Below, piece by piece: positions 45,291 through 53,626 of a DNA stretch of 64,000 bases. This DNA comes from Bacillus sp. EB106-08-02-XG196. Lineage in GTDB: Bacteria; Bacillota; Bacilli; Bacillales; Cytobacillaceae. Where the stretch lies: NCBI RefSeq assembly GCF_013396335.1, contig NZ_JABWSY010000001.1, positions 447,869-511,868 of the forward strand, read 5' to 3'. The stretch's first letter is position 1. Each line of letters starts with the position of its first letter. The translations under genes were made by a program, and so were the position numbers. The notes beneath the pieces were generated by a model. The model did no database searches, was not told where the DNA came from, and saw only the letters and a program-made list of their open reading frames with translations.

Positions 45291-45509
45291 TCACTTTTAC
45301 TCACTTTATTTTTAAAATAAAAATCTTTAGATTGTTGCTTGAGACTTTCGGTTTTTTTGCCGCTTTCAGTAAGATAACGTTTCTGGAAAGAAAAGTGTTG
45401 GAGAAATTTTAAAAAAAGTTTAAAAAGTGGATTTTTCTATAGATTAATATAGGAGAGACTGTGTGCAAAGAAAAAAGACAAGTACCAAATTGGGCCTTGT
45501 CTCAATGGA

Positions 45510-46484
45510 TTACTTACTATCTAAATCTAAAGGTCGTAACTTTGCTTCGATATCTGCACGGCGAGATTCCAAAAATGGCGGGAGCGCAAGCCTTTCCCCT
45601 AATGTTTCAACCGGTTCGTCCACGTCGAAACCCGGTGTATCCGTCGATAATTCGAAAAGGATATGGTTAGGTTCACGGAAATAAAGGGCCTTGAAGTAAT
45701 ACCGTTCAACCTTCCCTGAATTTATTAATCCAGATGCCGCAATTCTCTGTACCCAATACTCATATTCCTCCTCATTGGGAACACGGAAGGCGACATGATG
45801 AACACTTCCCCTTCCAGCTCGCTCCCGTGGCAGATCTGGTCTTGGTTCGATGTGTACTTCTGCACCAGAACCTCCCTCGCCTGTTTCAAAAACTTGAATA
45901 GCCGGGAAATCTCCTTCAAGCGATGGATAGGTGCCCACTTGGTTAAAGCCCATAACTTCCGTTAAAACTTTAACAGTTTTATCGGGAACCGCAACCGTTA
46001 AAGTAACAGGACCCAAGCCTATTATCGCATTTTCTGCCGAGACATCACTTTTATCCCATGGAATACCCGGACGAACTCCAGCTTCGCCATTATCCGCTAC
46101 TAGAATTAACTTAGTTCCCTCAAAATCCTGAAATGCTAAGGAATCACGATGGTTTCGTTTCTCAATCTTCCCATGCTGTATGCCAAACCGTTTGAAACGC
46201 TCTTCCCAATAGTGAAGTGCATTAGTATCCTTAACTCGAAGAGAGGTTGATGAAATGCTCCCCACACCTGGATAGGTATGCCCCAGCCCAGGTATATCAA
46301 AGAAGGTTATTTCGGTGCCTGGACTACCTTTCGCATCACCATAAAATAAATGATAAGACTCTGTATTATCCTGATTTACCGTTTTCTTGACCAATCGCAA
46401 GCCTAAAATCTTTGTATAAAATTGAAAGTTCCTCTCCGCCTTACCCGTTAAGATCGAAACATGATGTAAACCTAACAGCTTCAT
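45510..46484 (-). CDS. mhqO: Ring-cleaving dioxygenase, MhqO-like
   Basis: A 324-residue vicinal-oxygen-chelate enzyme with two glyoxalase modules (GLHHVSILTGKAERNFQFYTKILGLRLVKKTVNQD and VHHVAFRVPNEEEYEYWVQR), metal ligands His/His/Glu. It breaks down catechol- or quinone-type compounds. An operator with the MhqR pattern overlaps its promoter, so induction by quinones is likely. RBS AGGAGG before the ATG. Confidence 0.9.
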   Translation of the reverse strand: MKLLGLHHVSILTGKAERNFQFYTKILGLRLVKKTVNQDNTESYHLFYGDAKGSPGTEITFFDIPGLGHTYPGVGSISSTSLRVKDTNALHYWEERFKRFGIQHGKIEKRNHRDSLAFQDFEGTKLILVADNGEAGVRPGIPWDKSDVSAENAIIGLGPVTLTVAVPDKTVKVLTEVMGFNQVGTYPSLEGDFPAIQVFETGEGGSGAEVHIEPRPDLPRERAGRGSVHHVAFRVPNEEEYEYWVQRIAASGLINSGKVERYYFKALYFREPNHILFELSTDTPGFDVDEPVETLGERLALPPFLESRRADIEAKLRPLDLDSK

Positions 46485-46518
46485 TTATTGACCTCCTATG
46501 TGAACTTCACTTTTAATT

Positions 46519-46564
46519 ATCTCGAATTCAAGATAATTATAATCAAATCAGACTCCGCCGTCAA
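46519..46564 (-). promoter_or_regulatory. MhqR-type operator and sigma-A promoter of mhqO
   Basis: On the minus strand TTGACG (46559-46564) and TATAAT (46536-46541) are separated by exactly 17 bp. Directly downstream, over the start site, lies ATCTTGAATTCGAGAT (46519-46534), an inverted repeat matching the ATCTCGAATTCGAGAT pattern known for the B. subtilis MhqR repressor, with one changed base. The arrangement fits repression. Confidence 0.85.
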
Positions 46565-46591
46565 CATCCACCCCATTTTGCAAACCACACT

Positions 46592-46645
46592 GTCCACCCC
46601 ACGTGGACAAAATGGTTGACTTGTCCACGGGCGGTGCCTGTCACC
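46592..46645 (+). repeat. Dispersed palindromic element, copy j (54-bp class)
   Basis: Begins GTCCACCCCACGTGGACAAA and ends TTGTCCACGGGCGGTGCCTG then TCACC; 54 bp like copy f. It is followed by two CATACTGTCACC-like repeats up to 46672, ending on the stop codon of the next gene. Confidence 0.82.
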
Positions 46646-46672
46646 CATACTGTCACCCATACAGTGTCACCA

Positions 46673-47143
46673 TTACTGATTATAGTCCCAAACGATTTTC
46701 CACTCGTCTTTTTCTTCTAATGCAATGACTTCTTGTTCGAGATCAAAGTTTCCGTATTTTCCTTTGTAGGTTTGGGTGACGAGGATTTTGTATACATTTT
46801 TCATGACAGGTCCAGTTTTGGACATTTTCCATTGGTCGATTTGTTCAGGTTCACTGATTGTAAAGTCGAACGTTTCGACGCCAAAGTGGTTCATGAACAC
46901 ATGGGCTCTATCTTGGATGTAGGCTCCTTTGCTAAATTTCCCCTTCATGGTTGAATGAAAAAGCTCCCAGGACGAGGCGAATTCCCCTTCCTGCTCATAC
47001 CGATAAAACTCCTCCACCAAAGCAAATGCCTCTTTATCCGGTGAAAACCAAGCATCCTTAATTAACATAAAAACAGTCACGATACAGACAAGCAGCACCA
47101 ATCCCATTGCAAGACCCGTAACTGGCATAGATTTTCTAGACAT
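46673..47143 (-). CDS. Membrane-anchored NTF2-like protein
   Basis: 156 residues: one N-terminal membrane helix (VTGLAMGLVLLVCIVTVFMLI) and an extracytoplasmic domain resembling NTF2-like folds (FALVEEFYRYEQEGEFASSWELFH, VYKILVTQTYKGKYGNFDLEQEV, WKIVWDY). Unknown function. RBS AAAGGAGAGA before the ATG. The stop codon TAA is contiguous with dispersed element j. Confidence 0.7.
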   Translation of the reverse strand: MSRKSMPVTGLAMGLVLLVCIVTVFMLIKDAWFSPDKEAFALVEEFYRYEQEGEFASSWELFHSTMKGKFSKGAYIQDRAHVFMNHFGVETFDFTISEPEQIDQWKMSKTGPVMKNVYKILVTQTYKGKYGNFDLEQEVIALEEKDEWKIVWDYNQ

Positions 47144-47256
47144 ATGTCTCTCCTTTAGTACAGACTCTCCTACACTAAAGACTATGTCCAGCTACATCCA
47201 AATATTAATCATGTTAACCTGCTTAACAACATTCAAATAGTTTATTAATCATCACT

Positions 47257-47299
47257 GTACGCCTGAGGTGGACAGTGTCCACGAGCGGTGACAGGCACC
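47257..47299 (+). repeat. Dispersed palindromic element, copy k (43-bp class)
   Basis: GTACGCCTGAGGTGGACAGT followed by GTCCACGAGC and the core GGTGACAGGCACC; 43 bp. It lies 18 bp downstream of the DUF6241-like gene stop. Confidence 0.87.
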
Positions 47300-47316
47300 G
47301 CGTATCGGCACCGCCA

Positions 47317-47838
47317 TTATCTAAACTCGTCCTCTATATATTCTAGTTCTTCCTGTGGGGTGAGGAGCCGGGTGGCTTTGCCGATGTTTCCTTTTTGGTA
47401 TGCCCAAATCCGATTGTGAGCGCTTACTGCGTTGCTAAAGTCTTGTCTTGTCCAGGGTTCTAGGATGTCCAGAAGCATTTGTTTGTTACTGCTTTTTTTA
47501 AAGTCTTTGTTTTTTATCACTTCATATATTTTTTTGACTTTATCGGCGGTGATTTCTGAGGCGCCCCACTTTTTGTCTGCTTCGACCTTTTGATGTGTCA
47601 TGTTGTGAACCTCTTGGATTAGTTCCTCTTCGCTCATGGTTTCATATTCAGCCATTATTTTGCCTGATACAGGTGCCTCAAAGCCTTTTTCGATTTTTGT
47701 TTGTGCCTCTTTTGCTGTAACGGGATCATTTTTCTTTAAGTTGAATTTCAGCCCACTATCATTACCTAAATAAAAATAGACTCCCACCATACAAGCCAGT
47801 ATCCCAATGATAGAACCTACCATAGTTAATTTCTTCAT
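47317..47838 (-). CDS. DUF6241-like exported protein
   Basis: 173 residues: N-terminal hydrophobic anchor or signal (VGSIIGILACMVGVYFYLG), then a helical domain with MAEYETMSEEELIQEVHNMTHQKVEADKKWGA and TPQEELEYIEDEF. The pattern fits DUF6241 by recall. The ATG at 47838 with GGGAGAG upstream is preferred over an earlier TTG. Function unknown. Confidence 0.7.
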   Translation of the reverse strand: MKKLTMVGSIIGILACMVGVYFYLGNDSGLKFNLKKNDPVTAKEAQTKIEKGFEAPVSGKIMAEYETMSEEELIQEVHNMTHQKVEADKKWGASEITADKVKKIYEVIKNKDFKKSSNKQMLLDILEPWTRQDFSNAVSAHNRIWAYQKGNIGKATRLLTPQEELEYIEDEFR

Positions 47839-47949
47839 GCAGCACTCTCCCAAAACTAAATTTACAAATCTATTAATCTCTCTTTTGCAAAATCCTAATT
47901 TCTATTAATTATACAAAATTATGCCAAATACATGTACTTTATTGTTTCT

Positions 47950-48021
47950 GCAAGGATATCTTATTCGGCGTTTCGCTTCCCGAACTGCCTAGGGAAAGCG
48001 AAAAGTGCAATATCCCCTTGC
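47950..48021. repeat. Imperfect 72-bp inverted repeat
   Basis: GCAAGGATAT at the left pairs with ATATCCCCTTGC at the right; an inner TTTCGCTTCCC pairs with GGGAAAGCGAAA around a 10-nt loop. A long bulged hairpin is possible on either strand. No known RNA family recognised; there is no T-run. Confidence 0.5.
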
Positions 48022-48168
48022 TAAATGAAATTAATCACGTAAAACGTGATTGTTCTGACAATTCCCTCGAAGTTATTGATTTAAGCTTGTTCGCACCGTC
48101 CTACATTTCCCTATAAGGTAGAGGAACCCGGGAATAAAAAGAAAAGCGCTTTCTGAAAGAGACTATCC

Positions 48169-48332
48169 TTGGAAAGCTTCGAACAGTTAGCCAGTCAATA
48201 TGAGCCACCGTTCTTGGGGGCTTAATTATCAAAGAAATTGCCAATAAGGAAAAGGTATCTATTTCTGCTGTTAAACTATGGCGTAAAGGAGCACGCGACA
48301 AATTGAAGGTTGTCAAAGAGACTCAACGTTAG
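48169..48332 (+). pseudogene. Internally deleted RNA polymerase sigma factor remnant
   Basis: The start TTG with AAAGAGA upstream encodes LESFEQLASQYEPPFLGA, the N-terminus of a small sigma-70 family protein, then stops. Directly downstream in another frame is IIKEIANKEKVSISAVKLWR to KLKVVKETQR-stop, a region 4 helix-turn-helix end. The middle of about 120 residues is missing. A terminator follows at the right distance. Confidence 0.7.
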
Positions 48333-48344
48333 AAGTCTTCAAAG

Positions 48345-48384
48345 TTAAAGGTGCCTTCCATTTAGATAGGAAAGGCACCTTTAA
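48345..48384. terminator. Rho-independent terminator
   Basis: TTAAAGGTGCCTT pairs with AAGGCACCTTTAA; between the sigma remnant and the convergent DUF5658-like gene. Confidence 0.85.
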
Positions 48385-48677
48385 ATGAGGGCGACGAGCC
48401 AGTAGCAATGGAGGAAAAATATCAAGGTATAGAAGCTAGAGGCAAAGACCGTGAGCCCCTTTGTAAGGGTGGTGCTTGGTACTTTTTTAAAAAGAATAAA
48501 CAAGTAAAGGCACAGCGAAAATGTCAATTTGGTAATCAAAAACAATGCCGGATCAGCTTCATAAATTCTACTCATTAATGGGTTCATTTCTTCTATAAAT
48601 GAATTTCCCAACCCAAAGAATGTAATGAAGGCATCAAAAATATTTAAGAGCGATAAATAATGAAAGAGAAAAACCAC
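48381..48677 (-). CDS. DUF5658-like small membrane protein
   Basis: 98 residues, three to four hydrophobic helices (FHYLSLLNIFDAFITFFGLG, LFLITKLTFSLCLYLFILF, VFASSFYTLIFFLHCYWLV) and the EMNPLM motif that marks DUF5658-type proteins. GTG start with GAGGTGA 9 nt upstream. Function unknown. Confidence 0.75.
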   Translation of the reverse strand: MVFLFHYLSLLNIFDAFITFFGLGNSFIEEMNPLMSRIYEADPALFLITKLTFSLCLYLFILFKKVPSTTLTKGLTVFASSFYTLIFFLHCYWLVALI

Positions 48678-48988
48678 CTTTTACCATCACCTCAAGACGT
48701 TCCTAATATCGAACATCTTATAATTTTCCTTTTGGTTGGTGTGATATCCTGCCTTTTCGAACGATAATCGTTAGACAATTTCCCCTATTTTCCCCTTAAT
48801 ATCAACTTGCAATTGTTTTATGAAGGGGACATTTATGTTTAAAATTAGCGGTATCAAACGAATGGAGTCGAAGAGGATAAAGAATACTCGAAAAAGGGGA
48901 AGGTAGGAAAAATGAAAAAGCTTTGGCACAAAGATAGTGACGTGCTTTTCTTTATGAATTAGGAGATTTAGTATACATTTCAAAGGAA
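48678..48988. other. Intergenic region without supported gene
   Basis: About 310 bp between the DUF5658-like gene and the manA terminator. Two tiny plus-strand frames (23 and 16 codons, from 48836 and 48912) exist, the second with AGGTAGGA upstream, but neither is convincing. Confidence 0.5.
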
Positions 48989-49015
48989 AGGCTCAGAATC
49001 CAATATTCTGAGCCT
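48989..49015 (-). terminator. Rho-independent terminator of manA
   Basis: AGGCTCAGAAT pairs with ATTCTGAGCCT around a 5-nt loop, then TTCCTTTG on the minus strand; 14 bp beyond the manA stop and the end of the catabolic cluster. Confidence 0.88.
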
Positions 49016-49029
49016 CTTTCACGTCCAAA

Positions 49030-49977
49030 TTACGTATGGGAAACAATAAGTTCTGCATTTCCCTCAAGTTCAAATTCCCCAAATCCAACTGGAAGGATAA
49101 AGTGGGTTCCTTTTTTCAAGGGATAAGTTTCACCAGCATGAAGTAGTGCTCCATCACCGTTAATTACACTTGCGAGCAGGTAGTGACCATCAGCAGAAAA
49201 AGTTGCTTTGCCAGCAACTGTCCATTTGTAGACAGAGAAGAATTCTGATTCTACAAATGTCGTTACCGATGCATGTTCACGTTCCTCCACTTTAGGAGTG
49301 ACACCTGTTTCTTGATGAGGAACCGTGGTCACTTCAATCGCTTTTTCCAAATGAAGCTCACGTAAATTCCCTTCGGCATCTCTGCGATCATAATCATAAA
49401 CCCTGTAGGTGGTGTCAGAGCTTTGCTGTGTTTCTAGCACAAGCGTTCCTTCACATAAAGCGTGAATGGTCCCGCTTGGAACATAGAAAAAGTCTCCAGG
49501 TTTAATTTTCACCCTGCGCAAGAGCTCATTCCACTTGCCTTCGTTGATTTGTTGGACCAATTCATCTTTCGTTTTAGCGTTGTGACCGAAGATCATATCC
49601 GCTCCCTCTTTACAATCAAGGATGTACCAACATTCAGTTTTTCCTAGATCCCCATTTTCATGAACTTTTGCATATTCATCCTCCGGATGTACTTGAACAG
49701 ATAAATCAGCATTTGCGTCAAGAATTTTGGTTAGAAGCGGGAAAACCTCATCTTTCGGATTTCCAAATAACTCAGGTTGTTTTTTATAAAGCTCATCCAA
49801 CGACATCCCTGCATATGGTCCATTTTCAATGACCGACGGACCATTAGGATGAGCAGAAATAGCCCAGCATTCACCGGTTTGATCTGTTGGAATGTCATAA
49901 CCAAATTGAGCTGCTAGGGCAGTTCCACCCCAAATTCGTTCTTTAAAAACTGGTTTTAAAAATAATGGCTGCTGCAA
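49030..49977 (-). CDS. manA: Mannose-6-phosphate isomerase, class I
   Basis: 315 residues. Converts mannose-6-phosphate to fructose-6-phosphate. Signatures: FKERIWGGTALAAQFGYDIP, SVQVHPEDEYAKVHENGDLGKTECWYIL (metal ligands) and PSGTIHALCEGTLVLETQQSSDTTYRVYDYDR. The TTG at 49977 with GGAGG 8 nt upstream is chosen. It is the last gene of the cluster, following the kinase remnant, and provides the exit of mannose-6-P made by the GH38 enzyme. Confidence 0.94.
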   Translation of the reverse strand: MQQPLFLKPVFKERIWGGTALAAQFGYDIPTDQTGECWAISAHPNGPSVIENGPYAGMSLDELYKKQPELFGNPKDEVFPLLTKILDANADLSVQVHPEDEYAKVHENGDLGKTECWYILDCKEGADMIFGHNAKTKDELVQQINEGKWNELLRRVKIKPGDFFYVPSGTIHALCEGTLVLETQQSSDTTYRVYDYDRRDAEGNLRELHLEKAIEVTTVPHQETGVTPKVEEREHASVTTFVESEFFSVYKWTVAGKATFSADGHYLLASVINGDGALLHAGETYPLKKGTHFILPVGFGEFELEGNAELIVSHT

Positions 49978-49997
49978 AATGATAACCTCCACTTAAA

Positions 49998-50270
49998 TTA
50001 GTTATTCTCTTGAAGTGCTTGCTTCGCTAACATCAGCGACCCTGTAATCCCAGCGTGATCGCCCAATCCAGGACTGACAATATAGTGTGACAATTCAGGT
50101 AAGAAAACATAATCGGCAACAAATTCTTTCAAATATTTAAAATCCAATTACCTTGACATCGTTTCCTTAGGGAAAATCGTTGGTATCTGAATTCGCTCTA
50201 ATATATTTCTTGTTTCATCTCCGACAGCACAAACAAACTTCGTACCCCCCGCTTCAATAGCACCTAACAG
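49998..50270 (-). pseudogene. ROK-family fructokinase/mannokinase remnant with internal deletion
   Basis: The minus strand encodes LLGAIEAGGTKFVCAVGDET to KETMSR-stop (the ROK N-terminal phosphate-binding part), then at once YLKEFVADYVFLPELSHYIV, PGLGDHAGITGSLMLAKQAL and a stop, which is the C-terminus. About 200 residues between them, including the ATP and Zn sites, are gone. It lies between glycerate kinase and manA, the usual place of a sugar kinase gene next to manA. Confidence 0.85.
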
Positions 50271-50372
50271 TACACTACCTCCACCCTGTCTGCATCACAA
50301 ATTATCTAAGCACATTAATCAATTATACTAAAAACACACACTCATTAATAAAAAATTGTACAGAACATCGAT

Positions 50373-50409
50373 AAAAAAAGGAAAACCGTCCTGCACGTTT
50401 CCCTTTTCT
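50373..50409 (-). terminator. Rho-independent terminator after glycerate kinase
   Basis: On the minus strand AAAAGGGAAACG and GGTTTTCCTTTT pair imperfectly around about 9 nt and are followed by TTTTATCG. It separates the kinase operon from the remnant and manA. Confidence 0.75.
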
Positions 50410-50422
50410 ACCATTAAATCAA

Positions 50423-51616
50423 CTAATGAATTGAACTGTCCGCCTGAGGTGTACACTGTCCACGTGTGGTGACAGGCACCGCGTTTGGTACCGCGTTTAG
50501 TAAGCTAGCGATGTTTCTTGATGTGCTAACGATGTTTTGTTGGGCATTTTTGAGTGCCTCTTCTAGTGTGCTTATTCCTGGGACTATGCTGAAGACGGTG
50601 TTGATTCCATGTTGGTAGACGGCTTCGTATCCTTCACCGAGTGTTCCAGCTAGTGCGATGACGTGTACGTTATGTTTTTGTGCTGCTGCTGCGACGCCTA
50701 TAGGTGTTTTTCCGTATATGGTTTGGCTGTCGATTTTACCTTCTCCTGTTATCACGAGTGAGGCATCTTGAATATGGTCATCTAAACCTGTAGCTTCCAT
50801 GACGATTTGAATTCCCTTGCGCAGCTGACAAGGGAGGAATGCGAGTAGTCCTGCACCTAAACCGCCTGCAGCACCTGCACCTGGAATTTCACTTACATCC
50901 TTGCTCAAATCTCTTTCTATTATCCTAGCAAAATGGCATAGATTGTGGTCCAGCACACTGACCATTTCAGGAGTTGCACCTTTCTGGGGACCGAAAACCG
51001 CAGAGGCGCCTGTTTCTCCAAGCAAAGGATTCTCAACATCACAAGCAACTTCAAAACGTATTTCGTTGAGTCTTACTTCAAAGCCTTCTAAATTAATAGA
51101 ATGTAGATCTGCTAATGCCCCTCCGCCAAAGCCGATATCACACCCATTCACGTCGAATAATCTTCCACCCAAAGCCTGTACCATCCCTGCTCCACCATCA
51201 TTCGTCGAACTTCCTCCGAGCCCTAATATAATGGTTTCTACGTTGTACTCAAGAGCTGCTAAGAGGAGTTCGCCAACACCAAAGGTTGTAGTCTGTAAGG
51301 GGTTTCGCTTTTCTGGTGATAGTAAATGTAAACCTGATGCCGCTGCCATTTCAATGACGGCTGTTTTTCCATCATGGATTAATCCGAAGAATCCTTCTAC
51401 CTTTTCACCTAGTGGTCCCGTTACAGTATGATTAACCACCTGTCCCTCCATTGCATTGACTAAGGAATGTACAAGTCCTTCGCCTCCATCAGCCATGGGC
51501 AATTTTACGTATTCAGCGTCTGGAAAAACCTCACGAAATCCTTCCTCAACAGCATTCGCCACCTCAAGGGCAGATAAGCTTTCTTTAAATGAATCTGGCG
51601 CAATCACAACTTTCAT
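50423..51616 (-). CDS. glxK: Glycerate kinase (GarK/GlxK family) with repeat-encoded tail
   Basis: 397 residues. Phosphorylates D-glycerate. Signatures: MKVVIAPDSFKESLSALEVA, LPMADGGEGLVHSL, LGLGGSSTNDGGAGMVQALG, GAGAAGGLGAGLLAFL and ITGEGKIDSQTIYGKTPIG. About 375 residues would be normal; the tail after ASLLNAV (PNAVPVTTRGQCTPQADSSI) comes from the dispersed element l. The core is complete, so activity is likely kept. The gene follows the PRD regulator by 13 bp and, next to a mannosyl-glycerate-like hydrolase, suggests glycerate as a product of the pathway. Confidence 0.94.
   Translation of the reverse strand: MKVVIAPDSFKESLSALEVANAVEEGFREVFPDAEYVKLPMADGGEGLVHSLVNAMEGQVVNHTVTGPLGEKVEGFFGLIHDGKTAVIEMAAASGLHLLSPEKRNPLQTTTFGVGELLLAALEYNVETIILGLGGSSTNDGGAGMVQALGGRLFDVNGCDIGFGGGALADLHSINLEGFEVRLNEIRFEVACDVENPLLGETGASAVFGPQKGATPEMVSVLDHNLCHFARIIERDLSKDVSEIPGAGAAGGLGAGLLAFLPCQLRKGIQIVMEATGLDDHIQDASLVITGEGKIDSQTIYGKTPIGVAAAAQKHNVHVIALAGTLGEGYEAVYQHGINTVFSIVPGISTLEEALKNAQQNIVSTSRNIASLLNAVPNAVPVTTRGQCTPQADSSIH
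50438..50480 (+). repeat. Dispersed palindromic element, copy l (43-bp class, inside a gene end)
   Basis: GTCCGCCTGAGGTGTACACT, GTCCACGTGT and the core GGTGACAGGCACC, 43 bp. It lies inside the last 20 codons of the glycerate kinase frame and supplies its C-terminal residues. Confidence 0.87.
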
Positions 51617-51629
51617 AGCTTTCTCCCCT

Positions 51630-53594
51630 TTATTTTATTGAGTTAAATTGACTGATAAAATCTTCGAACTTCTCTTTCGAACAAAGCTCTGCAACCAACT
51701 TTTTATTTTGAACGATCTTCCATAAATGATTAAATAAATGGCTGAATTCTTCCTTATCTTTTTCATTTAAAGCCAGTAAAAGTACTAGTTGGACGGTTTG
51801 CTCTCCCCATTTAACGGGTTTCCTTAGGATCCCTATTGCGATACATGAACCTAAGGCATTTGGTTTTAACGGATGCGGAATAGCTACTAGGTTTCCGATG
51901 GAAGTAGGGGATATTTCTTCCCTCTCAAGAACCGACTGTTGAAAGGAGTCATCAACATATCCCTTAATATTAAGGACAGTGCTTAATGAACGTATAATTT
52001 CAGTTGGGTTTTTTTTATCAATCTCTGTAAAAAACAATTCATCACTAAATAAGTTATGAAGCTTCATTAAAGATTTATTTTTATCTTCATTTAGAAACTT
52101 ACTAGATATATGTTCTTTCACCTTTTTAATATCTTTTTCCGTTAATATTGCATTTATATGAAGGGCTGGAATTGGACTTTCTTTCACGATTGGAATCGTA
52201 CTTAAAATTAAATCCGCCTCTTCCTTTTTGATTTCTCCGATGGAATAAGAAGGATACGTGCCAACAATATCAATACCCGGAAAAACACTTTCCACACTAG
52301 CTGCAAGGAGCTTGGCCGTACCTAAACCAGATGCACAAACGATGGCCACCCGCTTCATCTGTCGCCGCTTCTTATTTTTCATCCGCTCAACAGCTGCTTC
52401 TAAATGAATGGCAATATAACCGATTTCATCCTCATTAACCACAAGGTCACTGTTAGAATGAATGACTTCTGCAGCCAAAATGCCAAGCTCAAATGAAAAG
52501 GGATAATTCTTTTTAATTTCTGTTAACATCGGATTCCTTAAATTCATTCGATATTTTAAGCGGTTAATCGCAGAACGTAAATGCAGCCCCAATCCATATA
52601 TAAGCTCACGATCTTCTCGCAATTCAATGCGGTAAACCCGATTAATCTCTGAGAGAATATTTGCCACCAACTGATAGTGCCTTTCCCCGACCAAATCGAT
52701 AATATCCAATTCCAGGAAATTTTTATCATCAAAGTGCTTTGCACCAAGCAAATGAATCGTGATATAGGCAACTTCCCCTAGTGGAATTTTTATCGCAAAT
52801 ATCTCTTCTATTGAATGTACAATTTTCTTTGCAACCTCGTATTCAACCTGATCTTCCAATTGGTCGAGTTCAATCGAACCTGCTTCAACATTTTTACCCT
52901 TTTTAATTCTCTGAATCGCAATAGCAATATGCATCACTAAGTTATTTAGCGGCAGATCAGCCATATTAAAAGAAAGCTCTTCAATATATTTCTTTGTAAT
53001 AGTCTTTATTTCATTAATATTCACATCGGCAATAATCTCATTTTCAAGCTCAGATTGTTCATTTTTTATATTCGCTAGACTTTCCGATAAACAAAAACGA
53101 ATATTCATTTCGTTTCCTACCAGCTTGATTCCGAAGTTTGGCTTTTTAAATAGTTTCAGATCATACTTTTCTAAAAGCTTTTCTACTTGCTTCAAGTCAT
53201 TATCCACTGTGGATTTACTTACAAATAATTCATTTGCAAGCTGTTCAGCTGCAATAAAATCTTCTGCCACAATAACACTTTTTAAAATATATAATACTCT
53301 TTCTTCTGGCAGGACAGGCGTATTTCTCTGTTCCTCCTCCTGTAGCATAAACAGTTCCTCAATTACCTCTTTAACATGCTCTCCAAGCGTTGAATCAATA
53401 TAATAGCCCACACCTCGACTAGCATCTATCTGAACACCAATTTTTTTCAATTCAAGATTTAATGTTTTTACATCATTTCTTATCGTCCGGGAAGTGACAC
53501 CCAGTACTTTGGCCAAGTATTCACTTGTCACAGGTTCCTTATGTGATATCAATTCCTTGACCAATGACTTAATACGGCTGTTTAAAATAAGCAT
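51630..53594 (-). CDS. PRD-containing PTS transcriptional regulator (ManR/MtlR type)
   Basis: 654 residues: HTH domains at about 1-110 (YLAKVLGVTSRTIRNDVKTL and LANELFVSKSTVDNDL), two PTS regulation domains at about 180-400 with His in NNLVMHIAIAI, IHLLGAKHFD, GLGLHLRSAI and IAIHLEAAVERM, an EIIB-like part (VAIVCASGLGTAKLL) and an EIIA fructose/mannitol-type part (GNLVAIPHPLKP). Such proteins switch on catabolic operons when their substrate PTS is active and HPr-P is available. It sits within the cluster it probably controls. Confidence 0.93.
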   Translation of the reverse strand: MLILNSRIKSLVKELISHKEPVTSEYLAKVLGVTSRTIRNDVKTLNLELKKIGVQIDASRGVGYYIDSTLGEHVKEVIEELFMLQEEEQRNTPVLPEERVLYILKSVIVAEDFIAAEQLANELFVSKSTVDNDLKQVEKLLEKYDLKLFKKPNFGIKLVGNEMNIRFCLSESLANIKNEQSELENEIIADVNINEIKTITKKYIEELSFNMADLPLNNLVMHIAIAIQRIKKGKNVEAGSIELDQLEDQVEYEVAKKIVHSIEEIFAIKIPLGEVAYITIHLLGAKHFDDKNFLELDIIDLVGERHYQLVANILSEINRVYRIELREDRELIYGLGLHLRSAINRLKYRMNLRNPMLTEIKKNYPFSFELGILAAEVIHSNSDLVVNEDEIGYIAIHLEAAVERMKNKKRRQMKRVAIVCASGLGTAKLLAASVESVFPGIDIVGTYPSYSIGEIKKEEADLILSTIPIVKESPIPALHINAILTEKDIKKVKEHISSKFLNEDKNKSLMKLHNLFSDELFFTEIDKKNPTEIIRSLSTVLNIKGYVDDSFQQSVLEREEISPTSIGNLVAIPHPLKPNALGSCIAIGILRKPVKWGEQTVQLVLLLALNEKDKEEFSHLFNHLWKIVQNKKLVAELCSKEKFEDFISQFNSIK

Positions 53595-53626
53595 ATCTAC
53601 CTTCCCCCCCTAAAACGAATAAGAAA

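Noticed and set aside
45461..45684. Plus-strand frames overlapping the end of mhqO
   Set aside because: Antisense shadows of a conserved enzyme gene with no homology of their own.
48836..48962. Two very short plus-strand frames (23 and 16 codons)
   Set aside because: Too short and without recognisable features; only a moderate ribosome site on the second.
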